64,000 nucleotides of DNA, taken from contig NZ_CP080377.1 of assembly GCF_019443505.1 (NCBI RefSeq), positions 1,054,001 to 1,118,000 on the forward strand. Direction: 5' to 3'. Below the pieces are notes generated by a model. It did not search any database. It saw only the letters and a list, made by a program, of their open reading frames with translations, and was not told the origin of the DNA. This stretch comes from Janthinobacterium sp. PAMC25594. GTDB taxonomy: Bacteria; Pseudomonadota; Gammaproteobacteria; Burkholderiales; Burkholderiaceae_D. Both the position numbers and the translations under genes were made by a program. Positions within the stretch are counted from its first letter, which is position 1; the number at the start of each line of letters is the position of its first letter. Shown piece after piece: positions 52,706 to 63,843 of the stretch.

Positions 52706-53465
52706 GGAATTCGCGCATGGCGCGAATGTGTTGCGCCACCTCGGGCGACGATGCCGCTTCTTCTTCGAACAGGGCCGCCTTGGATTCTTCCAGGGTCAGT
52801 CCCGCGCGGTAGATGAGTTTATACGCGGTGCGGATGCCGTTGATCTGCTCGCGCGTAAAGCCGCGGCGCTTCAAGCCTTCGATATTCACGCCATGCGCCT
52901 GCGCCGGATTGCCGTTCAAGAGCACGAACGGCGGCACGTCCTGCGTCAGGCTGGTGCTCATGCCGACAAAGGCGTGCGCGCCGATCTTGCAGAACTGGTG
53001 CACATTGGCGAAACCGCTCATGATGACCCAGTCGCCGATCTCCACGTGGCCCGCCAGCTGGGCGTTGTTCGAGAAAATCGTGTTGTTGCCCACCAGGCAG
53101 TCGTGCGCCAGGTGCACATACGCCGAGATCCAGTTGTCATTGCCCAGGCGCGTCACGCCGCCACCTTGCACGGTGCCCGTGTTGAAGGTGCAGAATTCGC
53201 GGATAGTGTTGCGGTCGCCGATGTCCAGGCGCGTCGCCTCGCCCGCCCATTTTTTATCCTGCGGCTGCGCGCCGATGGAAGAAAACTGGAACAGGTGGTT
53301 GTCGCTGCCGATCGTCGTGTGGCCGTCGATGACCACGTGCGGGCCAACTTTGGTGCCGGCACCGATGCGCACGTGCGGACCGATGATGGTGTACGGACCC
53401 ACTTCGACCGAGCTGTCGAGCTCAGCCTTCGGATCGATGACTGCCGTGGAGTGGATCGCCGCCAT
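52674..53465 (-). CDS. lpxA: UDP-N-acetylglucosamine acyltransferase
   Basis: A 263-residue left-handed beta-helix enzyme beginning AAIHSTAVIDPKAELDSSVE. It has hexapeptide repeats to about residue 190, and GGVTRLGNDNWISAYVHLAH with the catalytic His region near 125. It adds the first acyl chain in lipid A synthesis. The start is ATG at 53465; GTG at 53468, overlapping the fabZ stop as GTGA, is an alternative. Confidence 0.97.
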   Translation of the reverse strand: MAAIHSTAVIDPKAELDSSVEVGPYTIIGPHVRIGAGTKVGPHVVIDGHTTIGSDNHLFQFSSIGAQPQDKKWAGEATRLDIGDRNTIREFCTFNTGTVQGGGVTRLGNDNWISAYVHLAHDCLVGNNTIFSNNAQLAGHVEIGDWVIMSGFANVHQFCKIGAHAFVGMSTSLTQDVPPFVLLNGNPAQAHGVNIEGLKRRGFTREQINGIRTAYKLIYRAGLTLEESKAALFEEEAASSPEVAQHIRAMREFLGVASRGIVR

Positions 53466-53959
53466 CACTGCCCCGCTGGTTGGCTCGCAGACTGGCTCGC
53501 ATCCTGCGCGCTACGGATGGTGCACATCAATTCCGCTTCCAGCGCCACTTTGCCGTCGACCGAGCCGACCGCCTTGTATTTCCAGATGCCGCGCGAGACG
53601 CGCAGGATTTCCACGTCCATCTTCAGCTGGTCGCCCGGTTCGACAGGACGCTTGAAACGCGCATTGTCGATGCCGACAAAGTACACCACCGAGTTCTCAT
53701 CCGGTTTCACGCCCATCGACAGGAACGACAGCAAGGCCGCCGTTTGCGCCAGCGCTTCGATCATCAGCACGCCAGGCATGACCGGCTTGTGCGGGAAATG
53801 GCCCTGGAAGAACTCTTCATTGACCGTCACGTTCTTGATGGCGGTGATGGTTTTGTTCGCTTCCCAGTCCAGCACGCGGTCAACCAGCAGCAGCGGATAG
53901 CGGTGCGGCAGCAGCGATTTGATGGCGAGGATGTCGAGGGTCTTTTTTTCAGTAGTCAT
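53465..53959 (-). CDS. fabZ: 3-hydroxyacyl-ACP dehydratase FabZ
   Basis: A 164-residue hot-dog fold dehydratase. [18 protein letters not shown] is near residue 15; [20 protein letters not shown] near 53 contains the catalytic His and Glu. It lies between lpxD and lpxA, the common arrangement that balances fatty acid and lipid A synthesis. The C-terminal Gln/Ser-rich tail is longer than usual. Confidence 0.97.
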   Translation of the reverse strand: MTTEKKTLDILAIKSLLPHRYPLLLVDRVLDWEANKTITAIKNVTVNEEFFQGHFPHKPVMPGVLMIEALAQTAALLSFLSMGVKPDENSVVYFVGIDNARFKRPVEPGDQLKMDVEILRVSRGIWKYKAVGSVDGKVALEAELMCTIRSAQDASQSASQPAGQ

Positions 53960-55011
53960 TTTTCGTCTTGCGTGGTCAGTGTTTTAATTGTTTTTTCAAG
54001 CGTGCGTATCTTCTCGCGCATGCTTGACAGGTTGCGCACGATGGCGGCGCTCTTTTCCCAGTCGGCGTTCTTGGCCAGCGGATAAAACCCCGTGTACTGG
54101 CCCGCTTCCGCGATCGAGCGCGAGACCATGCTGCCCGAGCCCACGTGGACGCGGTCGGCGATCGTCAAATGGCCGAGCACCATGGCGGCGCCGCCAAAGG
54201 TGCAATACTTGCCGATGACGGCGCTGCCGGCCACGCCGACGCAGCCGGCCATGGCCGTATGCGCGCCGATATGGCAGTTGTGGCCGATCTGGATCTGGTT
54301 GTCGAGCTTGACGCCATCTTCGATGATGGTGTCGGCCAGTGCGCCACGGTCGATGGTGGTATTGGCGCCGATATCGACATCGTCACCGATCACCACCCTG
54401 CCCGTCTGCGGAATCTTGATGTAGACGCCGCCTTCGTTGGCGAAGCCGAATCCGTCGGTGCCGATCACGGCGCCGGAATGGATGATGCCGCGCTGACCGA
54501 TCACGCAACGCGCATGGAAGGTCACGTTGGCGAGCAATTGCGTGCCCGCGCCAATGACGGCGTCGCGCCCCACCACGCAGCCGGGACCGATGACGCAGCC
54601 GGCACCGATCACGGCGCCCGCCTCGATCACCGCGTGCACGCCGACTGAGGCGCTGGCATCGACCTGCGCGCTGGCATCGACAAAGGCGGCCGGATGGATG
54701 CCGATCGGCGCCTTGATCTCGTGCAGGGCGGCGAAATACTGCGCCGCGCGCGCGAAATACACATAGGGATTCGGTGTGACGATGCGCGCGCCGGTGTATT
54801 CAACGCCGATCAGCGCGTCGTCGGCCGGCGTGAGTATCAGCGCCGCGGCGCCGCTCTGGGCGGCCTGCGCGCGGAATTTGCTATTGCTGAGAAAGCTGAT
54901 GTGCGAAGCGCCGGCGTCGGCCAGCGGCGCGATCCCTGTGACTTCCAGGTTGGGATCGCCCGCCAATTGACCACCGAAGCGTTCGACCAAGTCTCCTAGT
55001 CGAGTGCCCAT
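53956..55011 (-). CDS. lpxD: UDP-3-O-acylglucosamine N-acyltransferase
   Basis: A 351-residue protein. An N-terminal uridine-binding domain ([20 protein letters not shown]) is followed by hexapeptide repeats (residues about 110-290) with [20 protein letters not shown] and the catalytic [11 protein letters not shown]-terminal helix ([20 protein letters not shown]) completes the trimer. It adds the second acyl chain in lipid A. Overlaps fabZ by four bases. Confidence 0.97.
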   Translation of the reverse strand: MGTRLGDLVERFGGQLAGDPNLEVTGIAPLADAGASHISFLSNSKFRAQAAQSGAAALILTPADDALIGVEYTGARIVTPNPYVYFARAAQYFAALHEIKAPIGIHPAAFVDASAQVDASASVGVHAVIEAGAVIGAGCVIGPGCVVGRDAVIGAGTQLLANVTFHARCVIGQRGIIHSGAVIGTDGFGFANEGGVYIKIPQTGRVVIGDDVDIGANTTIDRGALADTIIEDGVKLDNQIQIGHNCHIGAHTAMAGCVGVAGSAVIGKYCTFGGAAMVLGHLTIADRVHVGSGSMVSRSIAEAGQYTGFYPLAKNADWEKSAAIVRNLSSMREKIRTLEKTIKTLTTQDEK

Positions 55012-55036
55012 CTTGATAACCCTTATTTTGTTACTG

Positions 55037-55555
55037 TTACTTGTCCAGCGCCTTCAAGACCTTGTCGGTGATGTCGATGCGCGGGCTGGCCCACAGGGCT
55101 TCCTGCAGCACGATGTCATATCCTTCGATATGCGCCATCTGCTGGATGATGGTGTTGGCTTTTTCCGCGATGGCGCTGCGCTCTTCGTTCGTGCGCTGGC
55201 TCAGGTCTTCGCGAAATTCGCGCTGGCGGCGTTGCAGCTCCTTGTCCAGCTCGAAAAACTCGCGCTGGCGCTTGGCGCGCTCGGCTTCGCTCAGGGTGGG
55301 CATGTCCTTTTCCAGGGCTTCGTTGGCCACCTTGAAGCGGCTGCCCAGTTCCTGCACGGCTTTTTCGCGCGAGCGGAACTCTTCGGCCAGCTTGGCGCTG
55401 GCCGCTTTGGCCAGCTTCGATTCGTTATAAATACGTTCGCTGCTGATCCAGGCGATTTTCGACTCCTGAGCCTGCGCCTGCACCGGCAACAGCGAACTCC
55501 AGCACAATGCGATCACGGCAAGGGACTTGGGCAGGGTAGCGGATGCGGTGTTCAT
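55037..55555 (-). CDS. skp: OmpH/Skp periplasmic chaperone
   Basis: A 172-residue protein with a signal peptide ([20 protein letters not shown]) and the jellyfish-like charged coiled-coil body ([20 protein letters not shown]). It holds unfolded outer-membrane proteins on the way to BamA. It is encoded directly after bamA, as usual. Confidence 0.94.
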   Translation of the reverse strand: MNTASATLPKSLAVIALCWSSLLPVQAQAQESKIAWISSERIYNESKLAKAASAKLAEEFRSREKAVQELGSRFKVANEALEKDMPTLSEAERAKRQREFFELDKELQRRQREFREDLSQRTNEERSAIAEKANTIIQQMAHIEGYDIVLQEALWASPRIDITDKVLKALDK

Positions 55556-55606
55556 GATACTCCATGGTCAAAAGGTAAAAGCTGTCGCCCCGGTTCAGAT
55601 GGCCGG

Positions 55607-57943
55607 TCAGAAACCGGTGCCCATCTGGAACTGGAAGCGCTCCAGGCGGTCCGTCGGCTTGGCGTTCAGCGGCTTGGCATAGCTCAGCTTGAGCGGGCCC
55701 ACCGGTGAAATCCAGCTGATGCCCAAGCCAGCAGAATAGCGCAATTGCGAGATCCGCATTTTTTCGCCTTCCTGGTAGACCTGGCCGCCGTCAAGAAAAC
55801 CGAACCAGCGCAGGCTGCGGTCATTGCCCGAACCGGGGAATGGCATCTGCAGTTCGGCGTTACCGATCAGGCGTGAAGCGCCGCCCAGTGCATCGTTGGT
55901 GCTCGGTTCGACCGCGCCCAGCGAGGAACTCAGGTAGCCGCGCACGGAACCGATGCCGCCGCCGTAGAAGTTCTTGAACACCGGGTACACGTGCTTGCCG
56001 ATGCCGTGGCCGTAATCGAGTTCACCCTTCAGCGCCAGGGTGACCTTGCTGAACAGCGGACGGAAATACTGGTGCTCATAGATGGCACGGAAGTATTTCT
56101 GGTCGCCGATCAGGTCAGCCTCCAGGTTGACGCGCTGGTAGCGGCCGATCGATGGCGTCAGGGCGCTGTCGCGGCTGTCGCGCTGCCATGCCGCCGTCAG
56201 CGGGATGGAATTGGTCGTGGCCGAACCGATACCGTCCGACGGGCCGCCATTGTCGATCACGTACTGCTTGAAGCGGATCGGGCTGGTGATGTCGGTTTCG
56301 ATGCGCGAACGCTCGGCGCCGATGCCGAAGAAGATGGTGTCGACTTCCGAGAACGGCACGCCGAAACTGACGCGGCCACCGGTTTGCTTGATCTTGTAGC
56401 TGCCGATGTTCAGCGCCGGCGGTTCCGTCGTACGCAGGTAAACTTCAAAGCTGCGCGAAATGCCATCGTCCGTAAAGTACGGATTGGTTTGCGAGAACGC
56501 AATCGTGCGGCTGTAATGGCTGGTATTGAGTTCAATGCCGACCGTGTTGCCGCTACCGGCGAAGTTGGCCTGCGAAATCGATGCCGACAGGGTGAACTTC
56601 TCCGATTGCGAGAAGGCGCCACCGATCAGGAAGTTACCCGTTGGTTTTTCCACCACCGTCACGTTGACGTCGACCTGGTCGGTCGAGCCCTGCGCTTCCG
56701 GCGTGTCGATGGTCACGTCCTTGAAGTAGCCGAGGCGGTCGACACGGTCGCGCGACAGCTTGATCTTGTTGCTGTCGTACCAGGACGATTCGAACTGGCG
56801 GAATTCGCGGCGGATGACTTCATCGCGCGTAGTGGTGTTGCCGGCGATATTCATGTGGCGCACGTACACGCGCTTGCCCGGATCGATGAAGAAAGTAAAA
56901 CCTACTTCATGCTTGTCACGGTTGATTTCCGGATTGGCGTTGACGTTGGCAAAGGCATAGCCGAACGTGGCCAGGCGGTCCTGGATGCGTTTATTCGTGG
57001 CAGTCAGGCGCGCGCCCGAGTAGATCTCGCCTTCGCGCATCAGGTTCAGCGCCTTCAGCTCTTCTTCGCGGCCGAACATCTCGCCTTCGAACTTGGTGCC
57101 GGCGATCTTGTACTTTTCACCTTCGGTGATATTGATCGTCAGGTAAATGTCTTTTTTATCGGGCGTGATCGACACTTGCGTGGAATCGACCTGCATCTCG
57201 ATATAGCCGCGGTCCAGGTAGTAGGACTTCAGCGCTTCGATGTCGCCCGTCAGCTTGGTCTTCGAATACTGGTCGGCCTTGGTGTACCAGCTGAACCAGC
57301 CACCCGTGTTCAGGGCCAGCTGTTCGCGCAGTTCCTTGTCCGTGAAGGCCTTGTTGCCGACGATGTTGATCTGCTTGATGCGGGCCACGTCGCCCTCGTC
57401 GACGGCGAACACCACGTTGACGCGGTTACGCTCGATCGGCGTGACGGTGGTGGTGATCTTCACGCCGTACAGGCCATGCGACAGATACTGGCGCTTGAGC
57501 TCCTGTTCCGCGCGGTCGACCGAAGCCTTGTCGAAAATCTTGGCTTCGCCGACGCCGATTTCCTTCAAGGCCTTGACCAGCACATCTTTTTCAAATTCCT
57601 TGGTGCCCGTGAATTCCACGGCAGCGATGGCCGGGCGCTCCTCGACCAGTACCACCAGCACGTCGCCATCGACTTCCAGGCGCACGTCCTTGAAAAAACC
57701 CGTCGCGTACAGGGCTTTGATGGCGGCGATACTCTTCTCGTCGGAGAACGTTTCGCCGACGCGCACCGGCAGGTAGCTGAAAACAGTACCCGCTTCAGTA
57801 CGCTGGATCCCTTCGACCCGGATGTCCTTGACAGTAAATGGCTGGACGGCCAGCGCATGGCCGGCACAGAAGGCCATGACGGCGGCGCCGATCAGGCTGC
57901 GACGAAAGGAAGGCAAGGCAAAACGAGCAGAATGTAATTTCAT
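55607..57943 (-). CDS. bamA: Outer-membrane protein assembly factor BamA
   Basis: A 778-residue protein. A signal peptide (FRRSLIGAAVMAFCAGHALA) precedes five POTRA domains up to about residue 430 (first one FTVKDIRVEGIQRTEAGTVF) and a 16-strand barrel ending in the aromatic FQFQMGTGF. GSVRGYLSSS near residue 670 is the VRGF/Y motif of loop 6. It inserts beta-barrel proteins into the outer membrane. Between rseP and skp in the standard order. Confidence 0.98.
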   Translation of the reverse strand: MKLHSARFALPSFRRSLIGAAVMAFCAGHALAVQPFTVKDIRVEGIQRTEAGTVFSYLPVRVGETFSDEKSIAAIKALYATGFFKDVRLEVDGDVLVVLVEERPAIAAVEFTGTKEFEKDVLVKALKEIGVGEAKIFDKASVDRAEQELKRQYLSHGLYGVKITTTVTPIERNRVNVVFAVDEGDVARIKQINIVGNKAFTDKELREQLALNTGGWFSWYTKADQYSKTKLTGDIEALKSYYLDRGYIEMQVDSTQVSITPDKKDIYLTINITEGEKYKIAGTKFEGEMFGREEELKALNLMREGEIYSGARLTATNKRIQDRLATFGYAFANVNANPEINRDKHEVGFTFFIDPGKRVYVRHMNIAGNTTTRDEVIRREFRQFESSWYDSNKIKLSRDRVDRLGYFKDVTIDTPEAQGSTDQVDVNVTVVEKPTGNFLIGGAFSQSEKFTLSASISQANFAGSGNTVGIELNTSHYSRTIAFSQTNPYFTDDGISRSFEVYLRTTEPPALNIGSYKIKQTGGRVSFGVPFSEVDTIFFGIGAERSRIETDITSPIRFKQYVIDNGGPSDGIGSATTNSIPLTAAWQRDSRDSALTPSIGRYQRVNLEADLIGDQKYFRAIYEHQYFRPLFSKVTLALKGELDYGHGIGKHVYPVFKNFYGGGIGSVRGYLSSSLGAVEPSTNDALGGASRLIGNAELQMPFPGSGNDRSLRWFGFLDGGQVYQEGEKMRISQLRYSAGLGISWISPVGPLKLSYAKPLNAKPTDRLERFQFQMGTGF

Positions 57944-58026
57944 TGGGGTTATTCAATGGGTAAATCAATGGACAACATACACAAAAGATTGCTTGTGCGA
58001 CTCACGCAATGGCATCAACCACCGCC

Positions 58027-59388
58027 CTAATTCAGCAATCGCAACACGTCATTAAAGACGGCAAGCACCATCAAGGTCAGCAACAAACCGATCCCCAGGC
58101 GCTGGGCAATCTCGCCTACGCGCTCCGGCAAGGGGCGTCCGGTCAAAACTTCCAGCGAATAATACAGCAAATGCCCGCCATCCAGAACAGGAATGGGTAG
58201 CAAATTCATCACGCCCAGACTGATACTGATGAAGGCGATGAAGCTCAGGTAGCTTACCAGGCCGGTGCGCGCCGTCTGGCCCGCGTAATCGGCGATGGTA
58301 ATGGGTCCCGTCACATTCTTCAGCGAGACCTGGCCGGTAATCATTTTACCCAGCATTTTCAGGCTCATGACACTCGTGTCCCAGACCTTGGTGGACGCCT
58401 TGCCCACGGCAGAGAACGGTCCGGATGCCACGGTAATCATATCCGGCACCTGCCCCAGCTTTGCCTGGATCTTACCAACTGTTACAGCTCCCGCTGTCCC
58501 CGCACCCGGCACGGCCTCCGGCGTAATGGGCAAGGTCAGGTCCTGGCCCTGGCGCAAGAGTTGCAATTGCAAGGTCCGGCCAGGCGCCTGGCTCAGGGTG
58601 GCGATGACGGACGCCACGTCGTGCACGGGCTGCTCGTCGATGGCCAGGATCTGGTCGTTTTTCTGCAGGCCGGCGCGCGCGGCGGCGCCGCCGGGCATGA
58701 TTTCCATCAGGGTCGGCGCGGAACGGGCCAGGGTCAGGCCCAGCTTGCCCAGCACGTCGCCTTCCAGGTCCGTCTCCGTCAGGCTGGCCGTCGGCAAGGT
58801 CGCTTCCTGCTGGCCACGGTCGGGACGGCGCACTTCGATGCGCGCCGGCTGCTTGTCGAGGGTGGCCTGGATCAGTTCCCAGCGCAGCTCGGACCAGCTG
58901 GCCACGGCCTTGCCATTCACCGTTTCAACCGTATCGCCGCTGCGCAAGCCGGCCGCGTAGGCGGCCGTCTGCTCGGCCACGGGACCGAGCTTGCTCGACG
59001 GCTCTTCGATGCCATGCATGAACAGGCCCGCATACAGCACGATGGCGACGAGGAAATTGGCCAGCGGACCGGCGGCCACGATGGCGATGCGGCGCCACAC
59101 GCTCTGGCGCGTGAATTCGCGGCGCAATTCGCTTTCCGGCAAGTCACTGAGGTCTTGCGCGCGGCTGTCGAGCATGCTCACATAGCCGCCCAACGGCAGC
59201 GCGGAAATCGCCCATTCCGTCTGGTCCTTGCCAAACTTGCGCGAATACACCACTTTCCCCATGCCGATCGAGAAGCGCAGCACTTTCACGCCGCACCAGC
59301 GCGCCACCAGGTAGTGGCCCAGCTCGTGCAGGGTAATCAGTGAACCGAGCGCGACGATAAAGGCCAGCAAGGTGGTAATCAAGGTCAT
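58027..59388 (-). CDS. rseP: RIP metalloprotease RseP
   Basis: A 453-residue site-2 protease. HELGH at residues 21-25 is the zinc motif, two PDZ domains lie in the middle ([20 protein letters not shown] and [20 protein letters not shown]), and [15 protein letters not shown] near 390 gives the third ligand. It cleaves anti-sigma factors in the membrane, including RseA-type, in envelope stress. It overlaps dxr by four bases. Confidence 0.96.
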   Translation of the reverse strand: MTLITTLLAFIVALGSLITLHELGHYLVARWCGVKVLRFSIGMGKVVYSRKFGKDQTEWAISALPLGGYVSMLDSRAQDLSDLPESELRREFTRQSVWRRIAIVAAGPLANFLVAIVLYAGLFMHGIEEPSSKLGPVAEQTAAYAAGLRSGDTVETVNGKAVASWSELRWELIQATLDKQPARIEVRRPDRGQQEATLPTASLTETDLEGDVLGKLGLTLARSAPTLMEIMPGGAAARAGLQKNDQILAIDEQPVHDVASVIATLSQAPGRTLQLQLLRQGQDLTLPITPEAVPGAGTAGAVTVGKIQAKLGQVPDMITVASGPFSAVGKASTKVWDTSVMSLKMLGKMITGQVSLKNVTGPITIADYAGQTARTGLVSYLSFIAFISISLGVMNLLPIPVLDGGHLLYYSLEVLTGRPLPERVGEIAQRLGIGLLLTLMVLAVFNDVLRLLN

Positions 59389-60569
59389 GCGGCCAGCCTC
59401 TGGGCGATATACGCGTGCGCGGCCGCTCTGGCCAGGCGGTCCTGCTCCATCACGGCCTCGATGCTCGAGGCGGCGCCATGCGGCACCGTCTCGATCACGT
59501 GGGAGATGACTCTGTCGATCTGGCGGAAGCCGATCTGCTCGTCAAGAAACGCTTGCACGGCCACTTCATTGGCTGCATTGAGCAGGGCCGGCGCCGTGCC
59601 GCCCGCGCGCAAGGCGTCGAACGCCAGCGCCAGGCAAGGGAAACGGCGGAAATCGGGACGTTCGAACTGCAAGGTGGCCACTTGCGCCAGATCCAGCTGC
59701 GCCACGCCGGAAGCGATGCGCCGCGGATACGCCAGCGCATGCGCGATCGGCGTGCGCATGTCCGGATTGCCCAGCTGGGCCAGCACGGAACCGTCGATAT
59801 ACGAGACCATCGAATGGATCACGCTTTGCGGATGGATCAGCACCTCGATCTGGTCGGCCGGCGCGCCGAACAGCCAGTGCGCTTCGATCACTTCCAGGCC
59901 CTTGTTCATCATGGTGGCCGAATCGACGGAAATCTTGCGTCCCATGGCCCAGGTCGGATGCTTGCATGCCTGGTCCGGCGTGACCGTGTCGAGCGTCTCG
60001 ACGTCGCGCGTGAGGAAGGGGCCGCCGGAAGCCGTCAGCACGATTTTCGCCACGCCCGCGGCGCCTGGCGCGCGGCCATGCGCGTGCGGCATGCATTGGA
60101 AGATGGCGTTATGTTCGCTGTCGATGGGCAGCAGCACGGCGCCGTTATCGTGCACGGCATCGATGAACAGCTGGCCCGACATGACCAGCGCTTCTTTATT
60201 GGCCAGCAATACTTTCTTGCCGGCGCGTGCCGCCGCCAGGGTGGGCGCCAGGCCGGCCGCGCCGACGATGGCCGCCATCACGCCCGTCACTTGCGGCGCG
60301 CTGGCGATGGCGCACAGGGCTTCCACGCCGTACTCGACTTGCGTAGCGACGCCCTGCCCGCGCAGCAAGCGCGTCAGTTCAAGGGCGGCGTCGGCCGTAC
60401 CGACGACGGCGCGCTGCGGACGGAATTGCAGACACTGGGCGGCCAGTTCGGCCACGCGGCTGTGGGCGCTCAGCGCATACACGCTGTATTGCTCGGGATG
60501 ACGCGCGAGCACGTCCAGGGTGGACACGCCGACCGAGCCGGTCGCGCCAAGAATGGTGATGTATTGCAT
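59385..60569 (-). CDS. dxr: 1-deoxy-D-xylulose 5-phosphate reductoisomerase
   Basis: A 394-residue enzyme with NADPH-binding [20 protein letters not shown] at the start and the metal/substrate region [12 protein letters not shown] and [13 protein letters not shown]. It commits the MEP pathway to isoprenoids, supplying undecaprenyl phosphate made by UppS nearby. Follows cdsA after nine bases. Confidence 0.97.
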   Translation of the reverse strand: MQYITILGATGSVGVSTLDVLARHPEQYSVYALSAHSRVAELAAQCLQFRPQRAVVGTADAALELTRLLRGQGVATQVEYGVEALCAIASAPQVTGVMAAIVGAAGLAPTLAAARAGKKVLLANKEALVMSGQLFIDAVHDNGAVLLPIDSEHNAIFQCMPHAHGRAPGAAGVAKIVLTASGGPFLTRDVETLDTVTPDQACKHPTWAMGRKISVDSATMMNKGLEVIEAHWLFGAPADQIEVLIHPQSVIHSMVSYIDGSVLAQLGNPDMRTPIAHALAYPRRIASGVAQLDLAQVATLQFERPDFRRFPCLALAFDALRAGGTAPALLNAANEVAVQAFLDEQIGFRQIDRVISHVIETVPHGAASSIEAVMEQDRLARAAAHAYIAQRLAA

Positions 60570-60577
60570 GAGTTTCC

Positions 60578-61411
60578 TTAAAGCCAGCTGGCCACGAGGG
60601 CGGCAAATGGCAGGACCGGGATCAGCGCGTCGATACGGTCGAGTACGCCGCCATGGCCAGGCAACAGGTTGCTGCTGTCCTTGATGCCGGCGCGGCGCTT
60701 CAATTGGGATTCGAACAGGTCGCCGACGATGCTGGCGGCGACGATCAGCAACAGCACCAGCAAGGCCACCAGCCAGCCACGGCGCAGTTGCAGCTGCACG
60801 GCGAAGGTGTCTTGCAAGACCGGCAGCGATGGCGCGGCGACGATGGTGATGGCGGAGATCAGCAGCACGGCGATGCCGCCGCCGATCGCGCCTTCCCAGG
60901 ATTTACCTGGGGAAATGCTGGGCGCCAGCTTGCGCTTGCCGAACGCCTTGCCCGAGAAGTAGGCGCCGATATCGGCGATCCACACGAGGGCCATCACGGA
61001 CAGCAGGTACAAGGGGCTGTGCAGGAACAAGGCGATGATGGCGACGAAGCAGCCGACGATGGTCACCGGGTACACCAGGCTGAGCAAGGTATTGCCCAGG
61101 CCTTCGGTAGGTGGCAAGCCCGTCGCCAGCGAGGGCACGAAGCGGATCAGCCAGATGGCCACGCACAGGGCGAACCAGAAATTGAGCTGCGCCATGCCGT
61201 TACCGACAAAAAACGTATACGCGAAGGCGGCAGTCCAGACGGCGGCAATCAAGAGCGCCTGGCGATTTTTGAAAATGCGGAAGCTTTCCCAGACGGCGGC
61301 GCCGAAGAACGCCGTGGCGATCACGGCGAAGGCGGGGAAATAATTCAGATACAGAACCGGCAGCAAGACCGCCAAGAGGACCAGGGCGGTGATTATCCGT
61401 GTTTTCAGCAT
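60578..61411 (-). CDS. cdsA: Phosphatidate cytidylyltransferase
   Basis: A 277-residue membrane protein with about eight helices. The CDP-transfer signature [20 protein letters not shown] near residue 238, followed by GVLDRIDAL, is complete. It makes CDP-diacylglycerol for phospholipids. It overlaps uppS by one base. Confidence 0.96.
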   Translation of the reverse strand: MLKTRIITALVLLAVLLPVLYLNYFPAFAVIATAFFGAAVWESFRIFKNRQALLIAAVWTAAFAYTFFVGNGMAQLNFWFALCVAIWLIRFVPSLATGLPPTEGLGNTLLSLVYPVTIVGCFVAIIALFLHSPLYLLSVMALVWIADIGAYFSGKAFGKRKLAPSISPGKSWEGAIGGGIAVLLISAITIVAAPSLPVLQDTFAVQLQLRRGWLVALLVLLLIVAASIVGDLFESQLKRRAGIKDSSNLLPGHGGVLDRIDALIPVLPFAALVASWL

Positions 61412-62178
61412 CAGTTTGTCTTTTCAGTTAATTGCGCGCTGGTACGGCCAAAGCGCCGTTCGCGCTGCTGGTAAGACGCGATTGCCGCGTCGAGGCACTC
61501 GTCATTGAAGTCGGGCCAGAAAGTCTCGGTGAAAAACAGCTCAGTGTACGCCAGTTGCCACAGCAGGAAATTGGAAATGCGCTGCTCGCCGCCCGTGCGG
61601 ATGAACAGGTCAGGCTCGGGCGCATAGGCCATGGCCAGGTGCGGCGCCAGTTGCTCTTCCGTGTAAGCCTGCCCGGCAGGCTGGCCGTTGGCGGCGGCCT
61701 CGGCCGTCATTTTGTTGACTGCCTGCATGATGTCCCAGCGCCCGCCGTAATTGGCGCAGATCGTCACGGTCAGGCGCGTGTTGTGCGCCGTCTTGCGTTC
61801 CGCATTGGCGATCAGGGTTTGCAGCTGCTCGTTGAAGCGCGACAGGTCGCCCACCACTTTCAGGCGGATGTCGTTGGCATGCATCTTGACCACTTCGCGT
61901 TCCAGCATGGTGACGAACAGGCGCATCAGCATCGACACCTCTTCTTCCGGGCGGCGCCAGTTTTCAGAACTGAAGGCAAACAGGGTCAGATATTCGACAC
62001 CCCGCTCGAGGCAGGTCTCGACGACACCGCGCACGGCGTCAGCGCCCTTGACGTGGCCAGCCACGCGCGGCAGGAAGCGTTTGGTTGCCCAGCGGCCATT
62101 GCCATCCATAATGATTGCCACATGGCGCGGCACAGTGCCAACCTCAGGTACTGCCGTTGTCGAACTCGAATAGATCAT
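61411..62178 (-). CDS. uppS: Undecaprenyl diphosphate synthase
   Basis: A 255-residue cis-prenyltransferase. [20 protein letters not shown] near residue 19 contains the catalytic Asp, [10 protein letters not shown] follows, and [20 protein letters not shown] near 188 is the C-terminal signature. It makes the carrier lipid for peptidoglycan and O-antigen. Confidence 0.97.
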   Translation of the reverse strand: MIYSSSTTAVPEVGTVPRHVAIIMDGNGRWATKRFLPRVAGHVKGADAVRGVVETCLERGVEYLTLFAFSSENWRRPEEEVSMLMRLFVTMLEREVVKMHANDIRLKVVGDLSRFNEQLQTLIANAERKTAHNTRLTVTICANYGGRWDIMQAVNKMTAEAAANGQPAGQAYTEEQLAPHLAMAYAPEPDLFIRTGGEQRISNFLLWQLAYTELFFTETFWPDFNDECLDAAIASYQQRERRFGRTSAQLTEKTN

Positions 62179-62226
62179 GAAAACACGAATACCAAAAATA
62201 AAAGATAACTATTATGCGCCAAATAG

Positions 62227-62264
62227 CACTGCCCGGAAAAGCCATGCTTTCCCGGGCAGCGTCA
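62227..62264 (-). terminator. Hairpin between frr and uppS
   Basis: CTGCCCGG and CCGGGCAG enclose a second small stem (AAAGC/GCTTT). Only a weak T-rich tail (TGCTATTTGG) follows on the minus strand, so termination may be partial. Confidence 0.5.
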
Positions 62265-62277
62265 AAAGGACTGAAAA

Positions 62278-62838
62278 CTAGACCGTCAGCACTTCTTTTT
62301 CTTTATCGACCACCATCTTGTCGATGTCGGCAATAAACTTGTCCGTCAGTTTCTGCACTTCTTCCGACGAGCGGCGCTCATCGTCCTCGGAGCAGGCTTT
62401 TTCCTTGACCAGTTTCTTCAGCGACTCGTTCGCATCGCGGCGAATGTTACGCACGGCAATCTTCGCGTCTTCCGCTTCGGTCTTGACCAGCTTGACCATT
62501 TCCTTGCGACGCTCTTCCGTCAGCGGCGGCGTCGGGACGCGGATCATGTCGCCCTGCGCCGATGGGTTCAAGCCCAGGTCGGCGTCGCGGATGGCTTTTT
62601 CAACGGTCGAAGCCATTTTCTTTTCGTACGGCTGCACACCGATGGTGCGCGCGTCGATCAGGGTCACGTTGGCCACCTGGGTCAGTGCCGTCGGCGAACC
62701 GTAGTAATCGACCATCACGTGGTCCAGGATACCCGTATGGGCGCGGCCGGTACGCACTTTGGCCAGGTCGGCCCGCAGTGTTTCCAGCGACTTCGTCATG
62801 CGTTCCTGGGTGTTCTTTTTAACGTCAGCTAAGGACAT
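62278..62838 (-). CDS. frr: Ribosome recycling factor
   Basis: A 186-residue protein. [40 protein letters not shown] and [20 protein letters not shown] are diagnostic. It splits post-termination ribosomes with EF-G. In the conserved order tsf-pyrH-frr. Confidence 0.98.
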   Translation of the reverse strand: MSLADVKKNTQERMTKSLETLRADLAKVRTGRAHTGILDHVMVDYYGSPTALTQVANVTLIDARTIGVQPYEKKMASTVEKAIRDADLGLNPSAQGDMIRVPTPPLTEERRKEMVKLVKTEAEDAKIAVRNIRRDANESLKKLVKEKACSEDDERRSSEEVQKLTDKFIADIDKMVVDKEKEVLTV

Positions 62839-62979
62839 TGCTGTACTCCTTGTCTTGATAATAATGAATATTGCTACTTCGCTTGCGATGGGAACACTAG
62901 CGCAATCGGGAGTGCCGAAAACCGTTCAGGGCGAGGCGCTGCAACGCAGCCATGGACGGTTTCTCGGTGCTCCTTATTT

Positions 62980-63696
62980 CTATACGTGAACCAGCGTGCC
63001 TTCATCTTCGCCCATGATGACGCGCATCAGCGCGCCTGGCTTGGTGATCGAAAACACCTTGATCGGCAGTTTCTGGTCGCGGCACAGGGCGAATGCGGTG
63101 GCATCCATCACTTGCAGGTGCTTGGCGATGGCGTCGTCGAACGTAATCGTGTGGAACAGGGTGGCGTTCGGATCCTTCTTCGGATCGGCCGTGTAGACGC
63201 CGTCGACCTTGGTGGCCTTCAGGACGATCTCGGCACTGATCTCGGAACCGCGCAGGGCGGCTGCCGTGTCGGTGGTGAAGAACGGATTGCCGGTACCGGC
63301 GGCGAAGACCACCACTTTGCCTTCTTCCAGGTATTGCAGGGCTTTCGGGCGGACGTACGGCTCGACGACTTGCTCGATGCCGATCGCCGACATGACGCGC
63401 GCGACGATGCCGACGTGGCGCATGGCATCGGCCAGGGCCAGTGCATTCATCACGGTGGCAAGCATGCCCATGTAGTCGGCGGTGGCACGGTCCATGCCTT
63501 GCGCGCCAGGCGCGACGCCACGGAAGATATTGCCGCCGCCAATCACGATTGCCAGTTCCACACCCAATTTCGCCACCTCGGCCACATCGGCCACCATGCG
63601 CTCGATCGTGGCGCGGTTGATGCCGTAGGGATCATCGCCCATCAGGGCTTCGCCGGACAACTTGAGGAGGACGCGCTTGTAGGCTGGTTTTGACAT
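62980..63696 (-). CDS. pyrH: UMP kinase
   Basis: A 238-residue amino-acid-kinase-fold enzyme; ATG at 63696, upstream frame rejected. [20 protein letters not shown] is the N-terminus, [10 protein letters not shown] the phosphate loop, and [20 protein letters not shown] with [15 protein letters not shown] the nucleotide-binding part. It makes UDP and is regulated by GTP and UTP in the family. Between tsf and frr. Confidence 0.97.
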   Translation of the reverse strand: MSKPAYKRVLLKLSGEALMGDDPYGINRATIERMVADVAEVAKLGVELAIVIGGGNIFRGVAPGAQGMDRATADYMGMLATVMNALALADAMRHVGIVARVMSAIGIEQVVEPYVRPKALQYLEEGKVVVFAAGTGNPFFTTDTAAALRGSEISAEIVLKATKVDGVYTADPKKDPNATLFHTITFDDAIAKHLQVMDATAFALCRDQKLPIKVFSITKPGALMRVIMGEDEGTLVHV

Positions 63697-63814
63697 GAGC
63701 TGGGGCTCCATAAATGAGGTTATTCGAGTATGACATGGCGCAGCGCCTTGCAGCGCCGGATAGGCGCGCGGGGCTGCCCATGTCGCCGCCCGGCACGACA
63801 GGTGCGGGCGGGCC

Positions 63815-63842
63815 AAAAAAACGGGCCTCTCGGCCCGCTTTA
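63815..63842 (-). terminator. Terminator between tsf and pyrH
   Basis: AAAGCGGGCC, a short loop and GGCCCGTTTTTTT on the minus strand directly after the tsf stop. pyrH therefore probably has its own promoter. Confidence 0.85.
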
Positions 63843-63843
63843 C

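Noticed and set aside
55991..57937. Plus-strand ORF of 648 codons
   Set aside because: Mirror frame of bamA.
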